Source of the DNA: DASZPL01 sp035550315
GTDB lineage: Bacteria > Actinomycetota > Actinomycetes > JAFAQI01
Assembly (NCBI GenBank): GCA_035550315.1
Contig: DASZPL010000085.1
Coordinates: 1 to 64,000 of the forward strand
Length of the DNA: 64,000 bases
Direction of reading: 5' to 3'
A model generated the notes under the pieces. That model worked only from the letters and a program-made list of their open reading frames with translations, had not been told where the DNA came from and made no database searches. Shown in pieces: positions 10,536 through 20,884 of this stretch; position 1 is the first letter of the stretch, and every line of letters starts with the position of its first letter. Position numbers and translations under genes: made by a program.

Positions 10536-11741
10536 GTGAGCCAGCCGTGGCAGATCCAGCCCACGCCGCTGAGTCCCAAGATCGGCGACGCGTTCCCGGT
10601 GAACCTCGCGCGGGTCGCGCGATTCGGCGCAGCCGCGATCATCGCGATCCAGAGCTTCACCGGGCTGCCCGACCTGTCGGGCACGCAGCAGGGTCTGGTC
10701 GCCGGCTTGACCGTGGTGGTCATCGCACTGTGGACCGGCGTCGTCACCCGGCGGTGCGGCGACTGGATCGACATCGCCGCCCTCGTGGCGCTCATCGGCA
10801 TCAGCGCCTGGCTCGGGGTGGTCACGGACAACGGCCAGATCTACGTCGCCGGCTACGCCGCGCTGTTCGTGGCGCCGTTCTGGTACGAAATGCCGGGCGC
10901 GCTGGTGCCCTGGGGCAGCGCGGTCGTGGCGATCACGGTCGGTACGGCGTTCATGGGCCAGTTCGACCTGCTCGGCGGTGTCGGCAACGGCTTCGGCGCC
11001 GGCTTCTTCGGCTTGGCCGCCTACTTCTGGGGCCGCATCATGCGGGCCTCGGAGCACAACGCCAACCTGGTGAGAGAGCTGCAGGAAAGCCGCGACGCCG
11101 AGCAGCGCAACGCGGTCATCGCCGAGCGCGCGCGACTGGCGCGGGAGCTGCACGACGTGTTGGCGCACACCCTGTCCAGCCTGGCGCTGCACCTCGAGTC
11201 GACGCGGGTGCTCGGCCGCTCCCGCGGCGTCGACCAGGACGTGCTCGACCGCATCGACCGCGGCGTCGCGCTCGCCCGCACCGGTTTGGAGGAGGCGCGC
11301 AACGCGGTCGGGACGTTGCGGGACGGCGCGCTGCCCGGCTCGCAGGCGATCGAGTCGATGGTGGCGGACTTCGAGCGGGTCACCGGCATCACCACCCGGT
11401 TCGCGCAGACCGGCACCCCGGTCAGCCTGCCGCCCGAGGCGCAGGTGGCGCTGTTTCGCAGCGCCCAGGAGGCGCTGACGAACGTCGGCAAGCACGCCGC
11501 GGCCTCGCAGGTCGACGTGCAGCTGGCCTGGACGGCCGGCCAAGTGACGCTGCGGGTCGCCGACAACGGTCGCGGCTCGGCCAACGGGTCGACGTTGCCG
11601 GGCGGCGGCAACGGGTTGCGCGGCATGCGCGAGCGCGCGGCGCTGGCCGGCGGCCGGCTGGCGGCCGGCCCGGCCGACCAAGGGTTCGCGGTCGAGCTGT
11701 GGCTGCCCGCGCCGGAGCCCGCGCTCAGCGAGCGCGGATGA
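10536..11741 (+). CDS. Two-component sensor histidine kinase (NarL/DesK-type)
   Basis: Membrane kinase, 401 residues. About five TM helices (roughly residues 25-165) with short loops form the sensor; no extracellular domain is visible. The dimerisation box has the phospho-acceptor in ELHDVLAHTL (HisKA_3), and the ATPase domain has NVGKHA (N box) and DNGRG and GLRGMRERA (G boxes). GTG at 10536 is preferred; TTG at 10530 is possible. Its stop overlaps the regulator start by ATGA. A link to cell-envelope or drug stress is inferred from the exporter next door. Confidence 0.9.
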   Translation: MSQPWQIQPTPLSPKIGDAFPVNLARVARFGAAAIIAIQSFTGLPDLSGTQQGLVAGLTVVVIALWTGVVTRRCGDWIDIAALVALIGISAWLGVVTDNGQIYVAGYAALFVAPFWYEMPGALVPWGSAVVAITVGTAFMGQFDLLGGVGNGFGAGFFGLAAYFWGRIMRASEHNANLVRELQESRDAEQRNAVIAERARLARELHDVLAHTLSSLALHLESTRVLGRSRGVDQDVLDRIDRGVALARTGLEEARNAVGTLRDGALPGSQAIESMVADFERVTGITTRFAQTGTPVSLPPEAQVALFRSAQEALTNVGKHAAASQVDVQLAWTAGQVTLRVADNGRGSANGSTLPGGGNGLRGMRERAALAGGRLAAGPADQGFAVELWLPAPEPALSERG

Positions 11742-12406
11742 CCGATCCGCCCGCACCGATCCGCGTGGTGCTCGCCGACGACCAGACCCTGGTGCGCGAG
11801 GGCCTCAGCCTGATGCTGGGACTGATGGACGGGGTGGAGGTCGTGGGCATCGCCGAGGACGGCGAGCAGGCGGTCGGCGCCGTACTTGCCAACCGACCCG
11901 ACGTCGCGCTGCTCGACCTGCGGATGCCGGTGCTTGACGGCGTCGAGGCCACCCAGCGGCTGCAACAGCAGGCACCCGACGTCGAGGTTGTCGTGCTGAC
12001 GACGTACGCCGACGACGAGTCGGTGATGGCCGCGCTGCGGGCGGGTGCGCGCGGCTTCCTCACGAAAGACGCCACGTCGGAGGAGATCGAGCGCGCGATC
12101 CGCGACGCCGCGCGCGGCCGGACGCGGCTCGATCCGACGGTGCAACAACGGCTGGTCGAGATGGTGACCGCCGTCCCGGTCTCGCCGAATGCGGCTGCCA
12201 ACCCGCCCGGAGGGCCGCTGACCGAGCGGGAGACCGAAGTCGTGCGGCTGATGGCGGAAGGGTTGAACAACCGCGAGATCGCCCAGCGACTGTTCGTCAC
12301 CGAGGCCACGGTGAAGACGCACGTGAACAACGTGTTCGGCAAGCTCGCGGTCAACGACCGCGCGGCGGCGGTCGCCTGGGCGTTCCGCACCGGCCTGAGC
12401 CGCTAG
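11738..12406 (+). CDS. LuxR/NarL-family response regulator
   Basis: 222 residues: receiver domain with acidic DDQ at the start, the phosphorylatable Asp in VALLDLRMP and the conserved Lys in FLTKD; then a LuxR-type helix-turn-helix (LTERETEVVRLMAEG to VKTHVNNVFGKL). Coupled to the kinase by ATGA, so both are made together. Likely regulates the divergent exporter. A long hairpin follows the stop. Confidence 0.93.
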   Translation: MTDPPAPIRVVLADDQTLVREGLSLMLGLMDGVEVVGIAEDGEQAVGAVLANRPDVALLDLRMPVLDGVEATQRLQQQAPDVEVVVLTTYADDESVMAALRAGARGFLTKDATSEEIERAIRDAARGRTRLDPTVQQRLVEMVTAVPVSPNAAANPPGGPLTERETEVVRLMAEGLNNREIAQRLFVTEATVKTHVNNVFGKLAVNDRAAAVAWAFRTGLSR

Positions 12407-12414
12407 CACCCATA

Positions 12415-12515
12415 CCCCCCCACCCTCGCGATGATCATGAGCGCTTTCGCAGCAAACCCGGCGAAATCTGCGAACTCGCTCATGATCATCGGTGGGGGTG
12501 GGGTGGGGGGCGGGG
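12415..12515. repeat. Long imperfect inverted repeat with C-rich and G-rich flanks
   Basis: The core arms 12430-12443 and 12477-12490 are exact 14-base complements (GATGATCATGAGCG). After a two-base mismatch, pairing resumes for seven bases (12445-12451 with 12468-12474), leaving a small loop. Outside the core a C tract at 12415-12421 faces four G runs at 12494-12515 (G5, G4, G6, G4, separated by T, T and C), so the stem extends further, and the + strand could also form a G-quadruplex. It lies after the response-regulator stop and before the pan operon, so it may terminate one and influence the other. Confidence 0.75.
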
Positions 12516-12519
12516 TCGG

Positions 12520-12525
12520 TAGACT
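12520..12525 (+). promoter_or_regulatory. Candidate -10 element of the DUF2520-pan operon
   Basis: TAGACT fits the actinobacterial TAnnnT -10 pattern and stands 38 bases before the DUF2520 start. The -35 zone falls in the G runs and has no TTGaca-like hexamer. The same hexamer occurs ahead of the MenJ-like gene (60859) and nuoA (62203). Confidence 0.35.
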
Positions 12526-12563
12526 GAAGTCGTCCGGTACCCGCTCGAGGACTGGAACGACGA

Positions 12564-13466
12564 ATGGTGTCTCTGCCGCCGGAGCGGCGCCCGGCGCGGC
12601 TTGCCGTGGGCGTGATCGGTGCCGGCCGGGTCGGTGCGGTGCTCGGCGCCGCCCTCGCCCGGGCCGGGCACCACGTCGAGGCGGTGGCCGCGGTATCTGA
12701 CGCCAGCCGGCGGCGCGCGCAGCGACTGCTGCCCGACGCGGCGGTGCTACCGCCGGACGAGGTCGCGGCAGCGGCTGAGCTGCTGCTGTTGGCGGTCCCC
12801 GATGACGTGCTGCCCGCGCTGGCCAACGGGCTCGGCGCGACCGAGGCGGTGCGCCCCGGCGCCCTCGTCGTGCATACCAGCGGCGCTCACGGCGTCGGCG
12901 TGCTGGCCGGCCTGGCGGAGCGCGGCGCCGCGCCGCTCGCCTTGCACCCGGTGATGACGTTCACTGGCACCGAGCTCGACCTGGTACGCCTCGCCGGCGT
13001 CAGCTTCGGCGTCACCGCCCCCGACGAGCTGCGTCCGGCTGCCGAGGCGCTGGTCATCGAGATGGGTGCCGAGCCGGTGTGGATCGCGGAGCCGCTGCGG
13101 CCGCTCTACCACGCCGCCCTGGCCTTCGGCTCCAATAACTTGGTGACCCTGGTCGCGCAGGCGAGCGACCTGCTGCGCCAGGCCGGCGTCGACGAACCGC
13201 GCCGGCTGCTCGGGCCGCTGCTCGAAGCGGCACTGGACAACGCGCTTGGCAGCGGCGACCGCGCACTCACCGGTCCGGTCGCCCGCGGTGACGCCGGCAC
13301 CGTGTCGAGTCATCTGCGCGCGCTGTCAGATACCGCGCCGGATGCGGTGCCGGCGTACGTCGAGCTGTGCCGGCTCACGGCGCTGCGGGCCCTGGCCGCC
13401 GGCACGTTGCCGGCCGACCGCGCCGCCGCGTTGCTCGATGTCCTCGCGGCCGGTGACGTCACATGA
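12564..13466 (+). CDS. Rossmann-fold DUF2520 protein upstream of panC
   Basis: A 300-residue protein with an N-terminal NAD(P)-binding fold (GVIGAGRVGAVLG, about residues 17-29) and a C-terminal all-helical DUF2520 domain, the layout shared by 6-phosphogluconate and ketopantoate reductase-like enzymes. The family commonly precedes panC in actinobacteria (Rv3603c position). The enzymatic reaction is not established; involvement in pantothenate synthesis is inferred from overlap (ATGA) with panC. No panB or panE is in the window. The ATG is the first start after the promoter-like TAGACT. Confidence 0.85.
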   Translation: MVSLPPERRPARLAVGVIGAGRVGAVLGAALARAGHHVEAVAAVSDASRRRAQRLLPDAAVLPPDEVAAAAELLLLAVPDDVLPALANGLGATEAVRPGALVVHTSGAHGVGVLAGLAERGAAPLALHPVMTFTGTELDLVRLAGVSFGVTAPDELRPAAEALVIEMGAEPVWIAEPLRPLYHAALAFGSNNLVTLVAQASDLLRQAGVDEPRRLLGPLLEAALDNALGSGDRALTGPVARGDAGTVSSHLRALSDTAPDAVPAYVELCRLTALRALAAGTLPADRAAALLDVLAAGDVT

Positions 13467-14329
13467 CCGCGGTGGTGACCACGCGACGCGAGCTGGCCGC
13501 GTTCCGGTCGCAGCAGACGGGACGGGTCGGCACGGTCATGACGATGGGAGCGCTGCACGACGGTCATGTCGCGCTGATCCGGAGCTGTCACGAAGTCGCC
13601 GACGTCGTGCTGGTGACCGTCTTCGTTAACCCGCTCCAGTTCGGCGCGGGCGAGGATCTCGACCGCTATCCGCGCGACCTCGCTGCCGACGTGGCGATCT
13701 GCGAGGCCGCGAAAGTAGACGTGGTGTTCGCACCGCCGCTCGCCGAGATGTATCCGCAGGGCGAGCCGGTGGTGCGGGTCGACGCCGGGCCGCTCGGCCG
13801 CCGGCTGGAGGGCGCCAGCCGGCCCGGCCACTTCGACGGCGTGTTGACCGTGGTCGCGAAGCTGCTGCACCTGATCCGGCCGGACGTCGCCTGCTTCGGG
13901 GAGAAGGACGCGCAGCAGCTCGCGCTGATCCGGCGGATGGTGCTGGACCTGGACTGGCCGGTCGAGATCGTCGGCGTACCGACGGTGCGCGAAGCCGACG
14001 GCCTAGCGCTGTCCAGCCGTAACCGCTATCTCACGGCCGCCGAGCGGGCGGCGGGGCTCGCGCTGTCGCGAGCGTTGCAGGCCGGGGTTGCGCATGCGCC
14101 CGACGGACCCGGCGCGGTGCTGGCGGCCGCCAAGGCCGAACTGGCCGGCGCGACCGGGCTGGCGGTCGACTACGTCACCCTCGTGGACGACCGGACCTGG
14201 GAGGAGGCGGACGAATCCACCTCGATCGGCCGGTTACTGGTGGCCGCGCGTGCAGGGACGACCCGTTTGATCGATAATGTAGCGACGAACCTCGGCACCC
14301 ATCGCGGGCTGAAGGCAACGGAGGCGTAA
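13463..14329 (+). CDS. panC: Pantothenate synthetase
   Basis: Joins pantoate and beta-alanine using ATP to give pantothenate. In 288 residues: GTVMTMGALHDGHVALI (ATP-binding HxGH-type motif), FVNPLQF, the pantoate-binding RPGHFDGVLTVV, GEKDAQQ and SSRNRYL (KMSKS equivalent). It overlaps the DUF2520 gene by ATGA, and panD follows four bases later, so beta-alanine supply and use are co-expressed. Codon 14234-14236 is TTA, a rare leucine codon in such genomes. Confidence 0.97.
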   Translation: MTAVVTTRRELAAFRSQQTGRVGTVMTMGALHDGHVALIRSCHEVADVVLVTVFVNPLQFGAGEDLDRYPRDLAADVAICEAAKVDVVFAPPLAEMYPQGEPVVRVDAGPLGRRLEGASRPGHFDGVLTVVAKLLHLIRPDVACFGEKDAQQLALIRRMVLDLDWPVEIVGVPTVREADGLALSSRNRYLTAAERAAGLALSRALQAGVAHAPDGPGAVLAAAKAELAGATGLAVDYVTLVDDRTWEEADESTSIGRLLVAARAGTTRLIDNVATNLGTHRGLKATEA

Positions 14330-14333
14330 GCGA

Positions 14334-14750
14334 ATGTTCCGCACCATGCTCAAGAGCAAGCTGCACCGTGCGACCGTGACGCAGGCCGACCTGCACTACG
14401 TCGGCTCGGTCACGATCGACGCCGACCTGATGGAGGCTACGGATCTGCTGCCCGGCGAGCAGGTTGCCATCGTCGACGTGACCAACGGTGCGCGGCTGGA
14501 GACGTACGTCATTGCGGGGCCTCGCGGCAGCGGCGTCATCGGCATCAACGGGGCCGCCGCGCACCTGATGCACGTCGGTGACCTGGTGATCATCATCAGC
14601 TACTGCACGGTGACCGATGCCGAGGCTCGCGAGCTGCGCCCGCAGGTCGTCTTCGTCGACGAGCTGAACCGGATCGTCTCCACGGGCAGCGACCCCGCCG
14701 AAGCGCAGGTTGCCGAGCTGCGCCGCGGCGACCTGGTCGCCTCCGCCTAA
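14334..14750 (+). CDS. panD: Aspartate 1-decarboxylase proenzyme
   Basis: Decarboxylates aspartate to beta-alanine for PanC. The 138-residue proenzyme should cleave itself between Gly24 and Ser25 (HYVGS) to make the pyruvoyl group. Lys9 (KSKLH), Tyr58-region and NGAAAH motifs are in place. The C-terminal extension past residue 120 is longer than in E. coli and typical of mycobacteria, where it influences pyrazinoic acid sensitivity. It lies between panC and coaX in one operon. Confidence 0.97.
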   Translation: MFRTMLKSKLHRATVTQADLHYVGSVTIDADLMEATDLLPGEQVAIVDVTNGARLETYVIAGPRGSGVIGINGAAAHLMHVGDLVIIISYCTVTDAEARELRPQVVFVDELNRIVSTGSDPAEAQVAELRRGDLVASA

Positions 14751-14761
14751 GCAGCGGCGTC

Positions 14762-15520
14762 ATGCTGCTCACCATCGACGTCGGCAACACCAACACCGTC
14801 ATCGGCTGTTTCAAAGGCGACCATCTGGTCGAGTCGTGGCGGATCAAGACCGACCCCCGCGCGACCGCCGACGAGCTCGCGCTGCTGCTGCGCGGACTGC
14901 TCGCCGACTACGTGATGCCGGACGGCATCGCGGCGTGCTCCACCGTGCCGGCCGTCCTGCACGAGCTGCGCGGCGTCTTCGGCCGCTACTACGAGAACGT
15001 TCCGGCGGTCATCGTCGAACCCGGCGTCAAGACCGGTGTGCCGCTGCTTTACGACAACCCCCGTGAAGTCGGCGCCGACCGGATCGTCAACTCGCTGGCG
15101 GCCTACCAGCTGTACGGCGGGCCGGCGATCGTCGTGGACTTCGGCACGTCGACGAACTTCGACGTGGTGAGCGAGCGGGGCGAGTTCCTCGGCGGCGCGC
15201 TGGCACCGGGCATCGAGATCTCGATCGACGCGCTGGCCGCCCGCGGCGCGCGGTTGTTCAAGGTCGAGCTGGCACGCCCGCGATCAGTCATCGGAAAGAG
15301 CACCGTCGAGGCGTTGCAGTCGGGCATGGTCTACGGCTTCGCCGGCCAGATCGACGGCATCGTGCGGCGGATCAACGAGGAGCTCGACATCGACCCGGCG
15401 GTGATCGCGACCGGCGGGCTGGCTTCGCTCGTCATCGACGAGTGCGAGTCCGTGACGCACCACGAGCCGGACCTGACGCTGATCGGGCTGCGCCTGGTCT
15501 ACGAGCGCAATTTCGGCTGA
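14762..15520 (+). CDS. coaX: Type III pantothenate kinase
   Basis: Phosphorylates pantothenate as the first step to CoA; potassium-dependent acetate-kinase-superfamily fold. Residues 5-11 DVGNTNT are the phosphate-binding loop; GADRIVN and DFGTSTNFD are the other active-site motifs, and GGALAPGIEIS follows. Its 252 residues are normal length. It stands 11 bases after panD, so the operon covers beta-alanine through phosphopantothenate. lysS starts one base after its stop. Confidence 0.95.
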   Translation: MLLTIDVGNTNTVIGCFKGDHLVESWRIKTDPRATADELALLLRGLLADYVMPDGIAACSTVPAVLHELRGVFGRYYENVPAVIVEPGVKTGVPLLYDNPREVGADRIVNSLAAYQLYGGPAIVVDFGTSTNFDVVSERGEFLGGALAPGIEISIDALAARGARLFKVELARPRSVIGKSTVEALQSGMVYGFAGQIDGIVRRINEELDIDPAVIATGGLASLVIDECESVTHHEPDLTLIGLRLVYERNFG

Positions 15521-15521
15521 G

Positions 15522-17012
15522 GTGAGCGAACCGCGGTCGACGCCGCCCGAGGCCGAGCAGGTCCGGGTCCGGCGGGAGAAGCTGGAGCGGCTGCGGACCG
15601 CAGGCGTCGCGGCGTACCCCGTCGCCGTCCCGCGCACGACGACGAACGCTGCGCTGCGCGAGCGCTTCCCCGACCTGCCGGCCGACGCCGCGACCGGTGA
15701 GCGGGTCGCCGTCGCCGGCCGGGTGATGCTCAAGCGCGACGGCGGCAAGCTGTGCTTCGCCACGTTGCGCGACGGCACCGGCGATCTACAGGTCATGCTC
15801 TCGCTCGATCGGCTGGGCGAATCGCGGCTTGCCGACTGGAAGCGGGACGTCGACCTCGGCGACCACGTTTCGGTCGAGGGGGAGGTCGTCGCCAGCCGCC
15901 GCGGCGAGCTGTCGGTGACCGCGGAGTCGTGGACGTTGGCGAGCAAGGCGCTGCGTCCGCTGCCGGAGAAGTGGCGCGGGCTGGCCGATCCGGAGACCCG
16001 GGTCCGGCAGCGCTACGTCGACCTGATTGTCAACCCCGACGCCGCGCGACTGGTGCGCGCCCGCGCGACGGTGCTGCATTCGCTGCGCGACACCCTCGAC
16101 CGCCGCGGCTTCGTCGAGGTGGAGACGCCGGTGCTGCAGACGATCCATGGTGGTGCCGCCGCCCGGCCGTTCGGCACGCACCTGAACGCGTTCGACCTGC
16201 CGATGTCATTGCGGATCGCCAAGGAGCTGTGGCTCAAGCGCCTGGTCGTGGGCGGGGTCGAGCGGGTCTACGAGATCGGCCGCGACTTCCGCAACGAGGG
16301 GGTCGACACGACCCACAACCCCGAGTTCACGATGCTCGAGGCCTACGAGGCGTACGGCGACTACGACTCGATGGCGGAGCTGACCCGGACGTTGGTGCTC
16401 GACGCCGCGGCTGCGCTCGGCTCGACGACCCTCACGACGGCACGCGGCACCCAGATCGACCTCGCCGCCGACTGGACGGCCACCACGATCCACGACGAGG
16501 TCAGTCGCGCGGTCGGCCGGACGGTCACCGTCGACAGCACTGCCGAGGAGCTCGCGGCGATCGCCGCGGACCGGCAGGTGACGGTCCCGCCAACGGCGTC
16601 GGCGGGCGAGATCGTGCTCGAGCTGTTCGAGAAGCTGGTGGAGCACACGTTGGTCAGCCCGACGTTCGTGCGCGACTATCCGGCCGACGTCCGTCCACTC
16701 GCCCGCCCCCACCGCGACGACCCACGGCTGGCCGAGGCATGGGACCTGATCATCGACGGCGTCGAGCTGGCGCCGGCGTACTCCGAGCTGATCGATCCGG
16801 TGGAGCAGCGGCGGCGGCTGGTCGAGCAGTCCGCGAAGGCCGCCGGCGGCGACCCGGAGGCGATGCAGCTGGACGAGGACTTCCTGCGCGCCTTGGAGTA
16901 CGGCGCCCCGCCGATGGGCGGTATGGGTCTCGGGGTGGACCGGCTGCTGATGCTGCTGACCGGTGTCAATATTCGCGAGGCAATCACTTTTCCCTTATTG
17001 CGGCCGGAATAG
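15522..17012 (+). CDS. lysS: Lysyl-tRNA synthetase, class II
   Basis: Charges tRNA-Lys. 496 residues: N-terminal OB-fold anticodon-binding domain (about 50-160), then the class II core with motif 2 around FRNEGVDTTHNPEFTMLE and motif 3 GLGVDRLLMLLTG near the C-terminus. GTG start directly after the coaX stop, with a Glu/Arg-rich N-terminal helix. The last 20 codons are AT-rich compared with the rest of the gene and include a TTA; the low GC continues into the lsr2 leader. Confidence 0.97.
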   Translation: MSEPRSTPPEAEQVRVRREKLERLRTAGVAAYPVAVPRTTTNAALRERFPDLPADAATGERVAVAGRVMLKRDGGKLCFATLRDGTGDLQVMLSLDRLGESRLADWKRDVDLGDHVSVEGEVVASRRGELSVTAESWTLASKALRPLPEKWRGLADPETRVRQRYVDLIVNPDAARLVRARATVLHSLRDTLDRRGFVEVETPVLQTIHGGAAARPFGTHLNAFDLPMSLRIAKELWLKRLVVGGVERVYEIGRDFRNEGVDTTHNPEFTMLEAYEAYGDYDSMAELTRTLVLDAAAALGSTTLTTARGTQIDLAADWTATTIHDEVSRAVGRTVTVDSTAEELAAIAADRQVTVPPTASAGEIVLELFEKLVEHTLVSPTFVRDYPADVRPLARPHRDDPRLAEAWDLIIDGVELAPAYSELIDPVEQRRRLVEQSAKAAGGDPEAMQLDEDFLRALEYGAPPMGGMGLGVDRLLMLLTGVNIREAITFPLLRPE

Positions 17013-17106
17013 TCGGTTCACGAGCATCATTTTTCGGTTTAGCCATATTTTTCGGCAGGGTGTAAGTTGCCGGATGGCAATTCGGTGCCAATCGGAAGGA
17101 AACCTC
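16965..17106 (+). promoter_or_regulatory. AT-rich leader and promoter region of lsr2
   Basis: From the end of lysS to the lsr2 start the sequence is strikingly AT-rich for this genome, with T runs at 17031-17035 and 17048-17052. TAAGTT at 17063-17068 fits a TAnnnT -10 element, and AAGGAAA at 17096-17102 is the ribosome-binding site. Lsr2 prefers AT-rich DNA, so self-binding here is plausible (inference). Confidence 0.5.
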
Positions 17107-17457
17107 ATGGCCCAGCTAGTTCAAGTCACAATCGTGTGCGACGTCCATGGCGATGAGACGCCCGGCACCGAAACCGTCGGATTCGCGCTCGATGGCGCGT
17201 CGTACGAGATCGATGTCTGCAACAGCCACGCCGCGAAGCTGCGCGATGCGCTGGCGCCGTACATCGCGGCCGGCCGCCGGGCCGGTCGCCCCAGCGCCGG
17301 CAGCACGGGTCGGCGGCGTCGCGGCCCTCGCCGGTCGGGTAGCGGCGTCGACCCGGCGGCGGTCCGGGCGTGGGCGAAGGCCAACCACGTGAAGGTCAGC
17401 GAGCGCGGCCGGATCAGCTCGACGGTCCTGGAGCAATACGCCGCCCGCAAGCGCTGA
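17107..17457 (+). CDS. lsr2: Nucleoid-associated xenogeneic silencer Lsr2
   Basis: H-NS-like DNA-bridging protein of actinobacteria, 116 residues. N-terminal dimerisation domain (residues 1-60, start MAQLVQVTIVCDVHGDE), basic Arg/Gly/Ser linker, and a C-terminal DNA-binding domain with the minor-groove hook in SERGRISSTVLEQYA. ATG with AAGGAAA just upstream fixes the start. The position between lysS and clpC is the same as in M. tuberculosis (Rv3598c-Rv3596c). It represses AT-rich and foreign genes in related organisms. Confidence 0.96.
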   Translation: MAQLVQVTIVCDVHGDETPGTETVGFALDGASYEIDVCNSHAAKLRDALAPYIAAGRRAGRPSAGSTGRRRRGPRRSGSGVDPAAVRAWAKANHVKVSERGRISSTVLEQYAARKR

Positions 17458-17515
17458 CGGCCCCTCTCACCCGCCCGGGTCGGCCCCATGTCGGGCCCGG
17501 CCGAGAGAAATTGGT

Positions 17516-17532
17516 TTCAGCCCGTGGCTGAA
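17516..17532. terminator. Small hairpin after lsr2
   Basis: TTCAGCC (17516-17522) and GGCTGAA (17526-17532) pair around a 3-base loop, 58 bases past the lsr2 stop; the stem can lengthen by two pairs with one bulged T. No T tract follows. It may end lsr2 transcripts or be a protein-binding site ahead of clpC. Confidence 0.35.
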
Positions 17533-17573
17533 CCGGAATCCTGTTACGACCGATGTCGTTGTAAACCGGTGAC

Positions 17574-17614
17574 AGTCCCGGTGGAGCGGCCGCGCGCGCG
17601 GCACTGCCGGGACT
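17574..17614. promoter_or_regulatory. Stem-loop in the clpC promoter zone
   Basis: AGTCCCGG (17574-17581) and CCGGGACT (17607-17614) pair exactly and enclose a 14-base self-complementary GC run (17589-17602). A TAnnnT -10 candidate, TAACAT, starts at its edge (17614-17619), 51 bases before the clpC ATG, so the structure covers the -35 region. It could be an operator (clpC is under stress control in relatives) or a terminator of lsr2. Confidence 0.4.
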
Positions 17615-17669
17615 AACATGCGGAGTGAGGGACACCCGGTCCCCGCCCCGCTTCGGTCGAGGAGCAGGC

Positions 17670-20194
<2,525 letters not shown>

Positions 20195-20198
<4 letters not shown>

Positions 20199-20884
20199 CT
20201 CGTGGCAGCGGCCACGTCGAGCATCCGCTCGACGTGGTCGCTGAACACGCCGTCGAGACCCAGCGCCACGCAGCGGCGCAGCGACGCGCGCCGCTGCGCG
20301 TCGTAGCCGAACGCGAGCAACCCGCGTTGATGAACCAGGTCGACGCGACCGCCGCTCCACCAAGGCCAGCGCGCGTTCACCGCGCTGCACCCCGCCTCGG
20401 CTGCGGCGGCCAGCGTCCGGCCGAAGGCCGGTCCCAGCAGCGTCGTCGCCCGGACGCTGACCGCGAGGTGCGCGCCGGCGGCCGCCTGCAGGATCTCCGC
20501 CGTCTGCTTCGCCCCGGCCGGGGTCACGAGCCAGAGCCGGTCGAGCGCACCGCGCGCCGCGGCCGACCGGCGGATGGCGGCAGCGACCGGCGTCGCCTTC
20601 ACGTCGATCGCCAGGTCGAAGTCGACACCGCAGGCGTCGTACAGCTCCTCGAGGGTGGCGATATGCGGCGGCAAATCCGCGCGGCGGAACTGGTCGATCG
20701 GCCGGCGGCGGCTCCGGCCGGCGCGATGCACGCCGTCGTGATCCAGCACGATCTCGCCGTCGGCGGTCAGCCAGGCGTCGGTCTCCAAGCCGGTGGCACC
20801 GCGGGCGAGCGCGGTGGTGAAGGTTGCCAGCCGGTTGTCCGGGCCGAGCGCCCGGCCGCCGCGATGCGCGAACGCGTATCTCAT
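20195..20884 (-). CDS. Glycerophosphodiester phosphodiesterase family protein
   Basis: 229 residues of the GDPD TIM-barrel family, which hydrolyse glycerophosphodiesters to glycerol 3-phosphate and an alcohol. The catalytic pair AHRGG and DN is at residues 6-16, ETDAW and DHDGV hold the metal ligands, and FDLAIDVK follows. ATG at 20884 overlaps the mutY stop (ATGA). No signal peptide, so it should act in the cytosol. Its stop overlaps the clpC stop by four bases tail to tail. Confidence 0.88.

Noticed and set aside
16965..17106. AT-rich segment as a horizontally acquired island
   Set aside because: Only about 140 bases, flanked by conserved lysS and lsr2 in standard order, no mobile genes.
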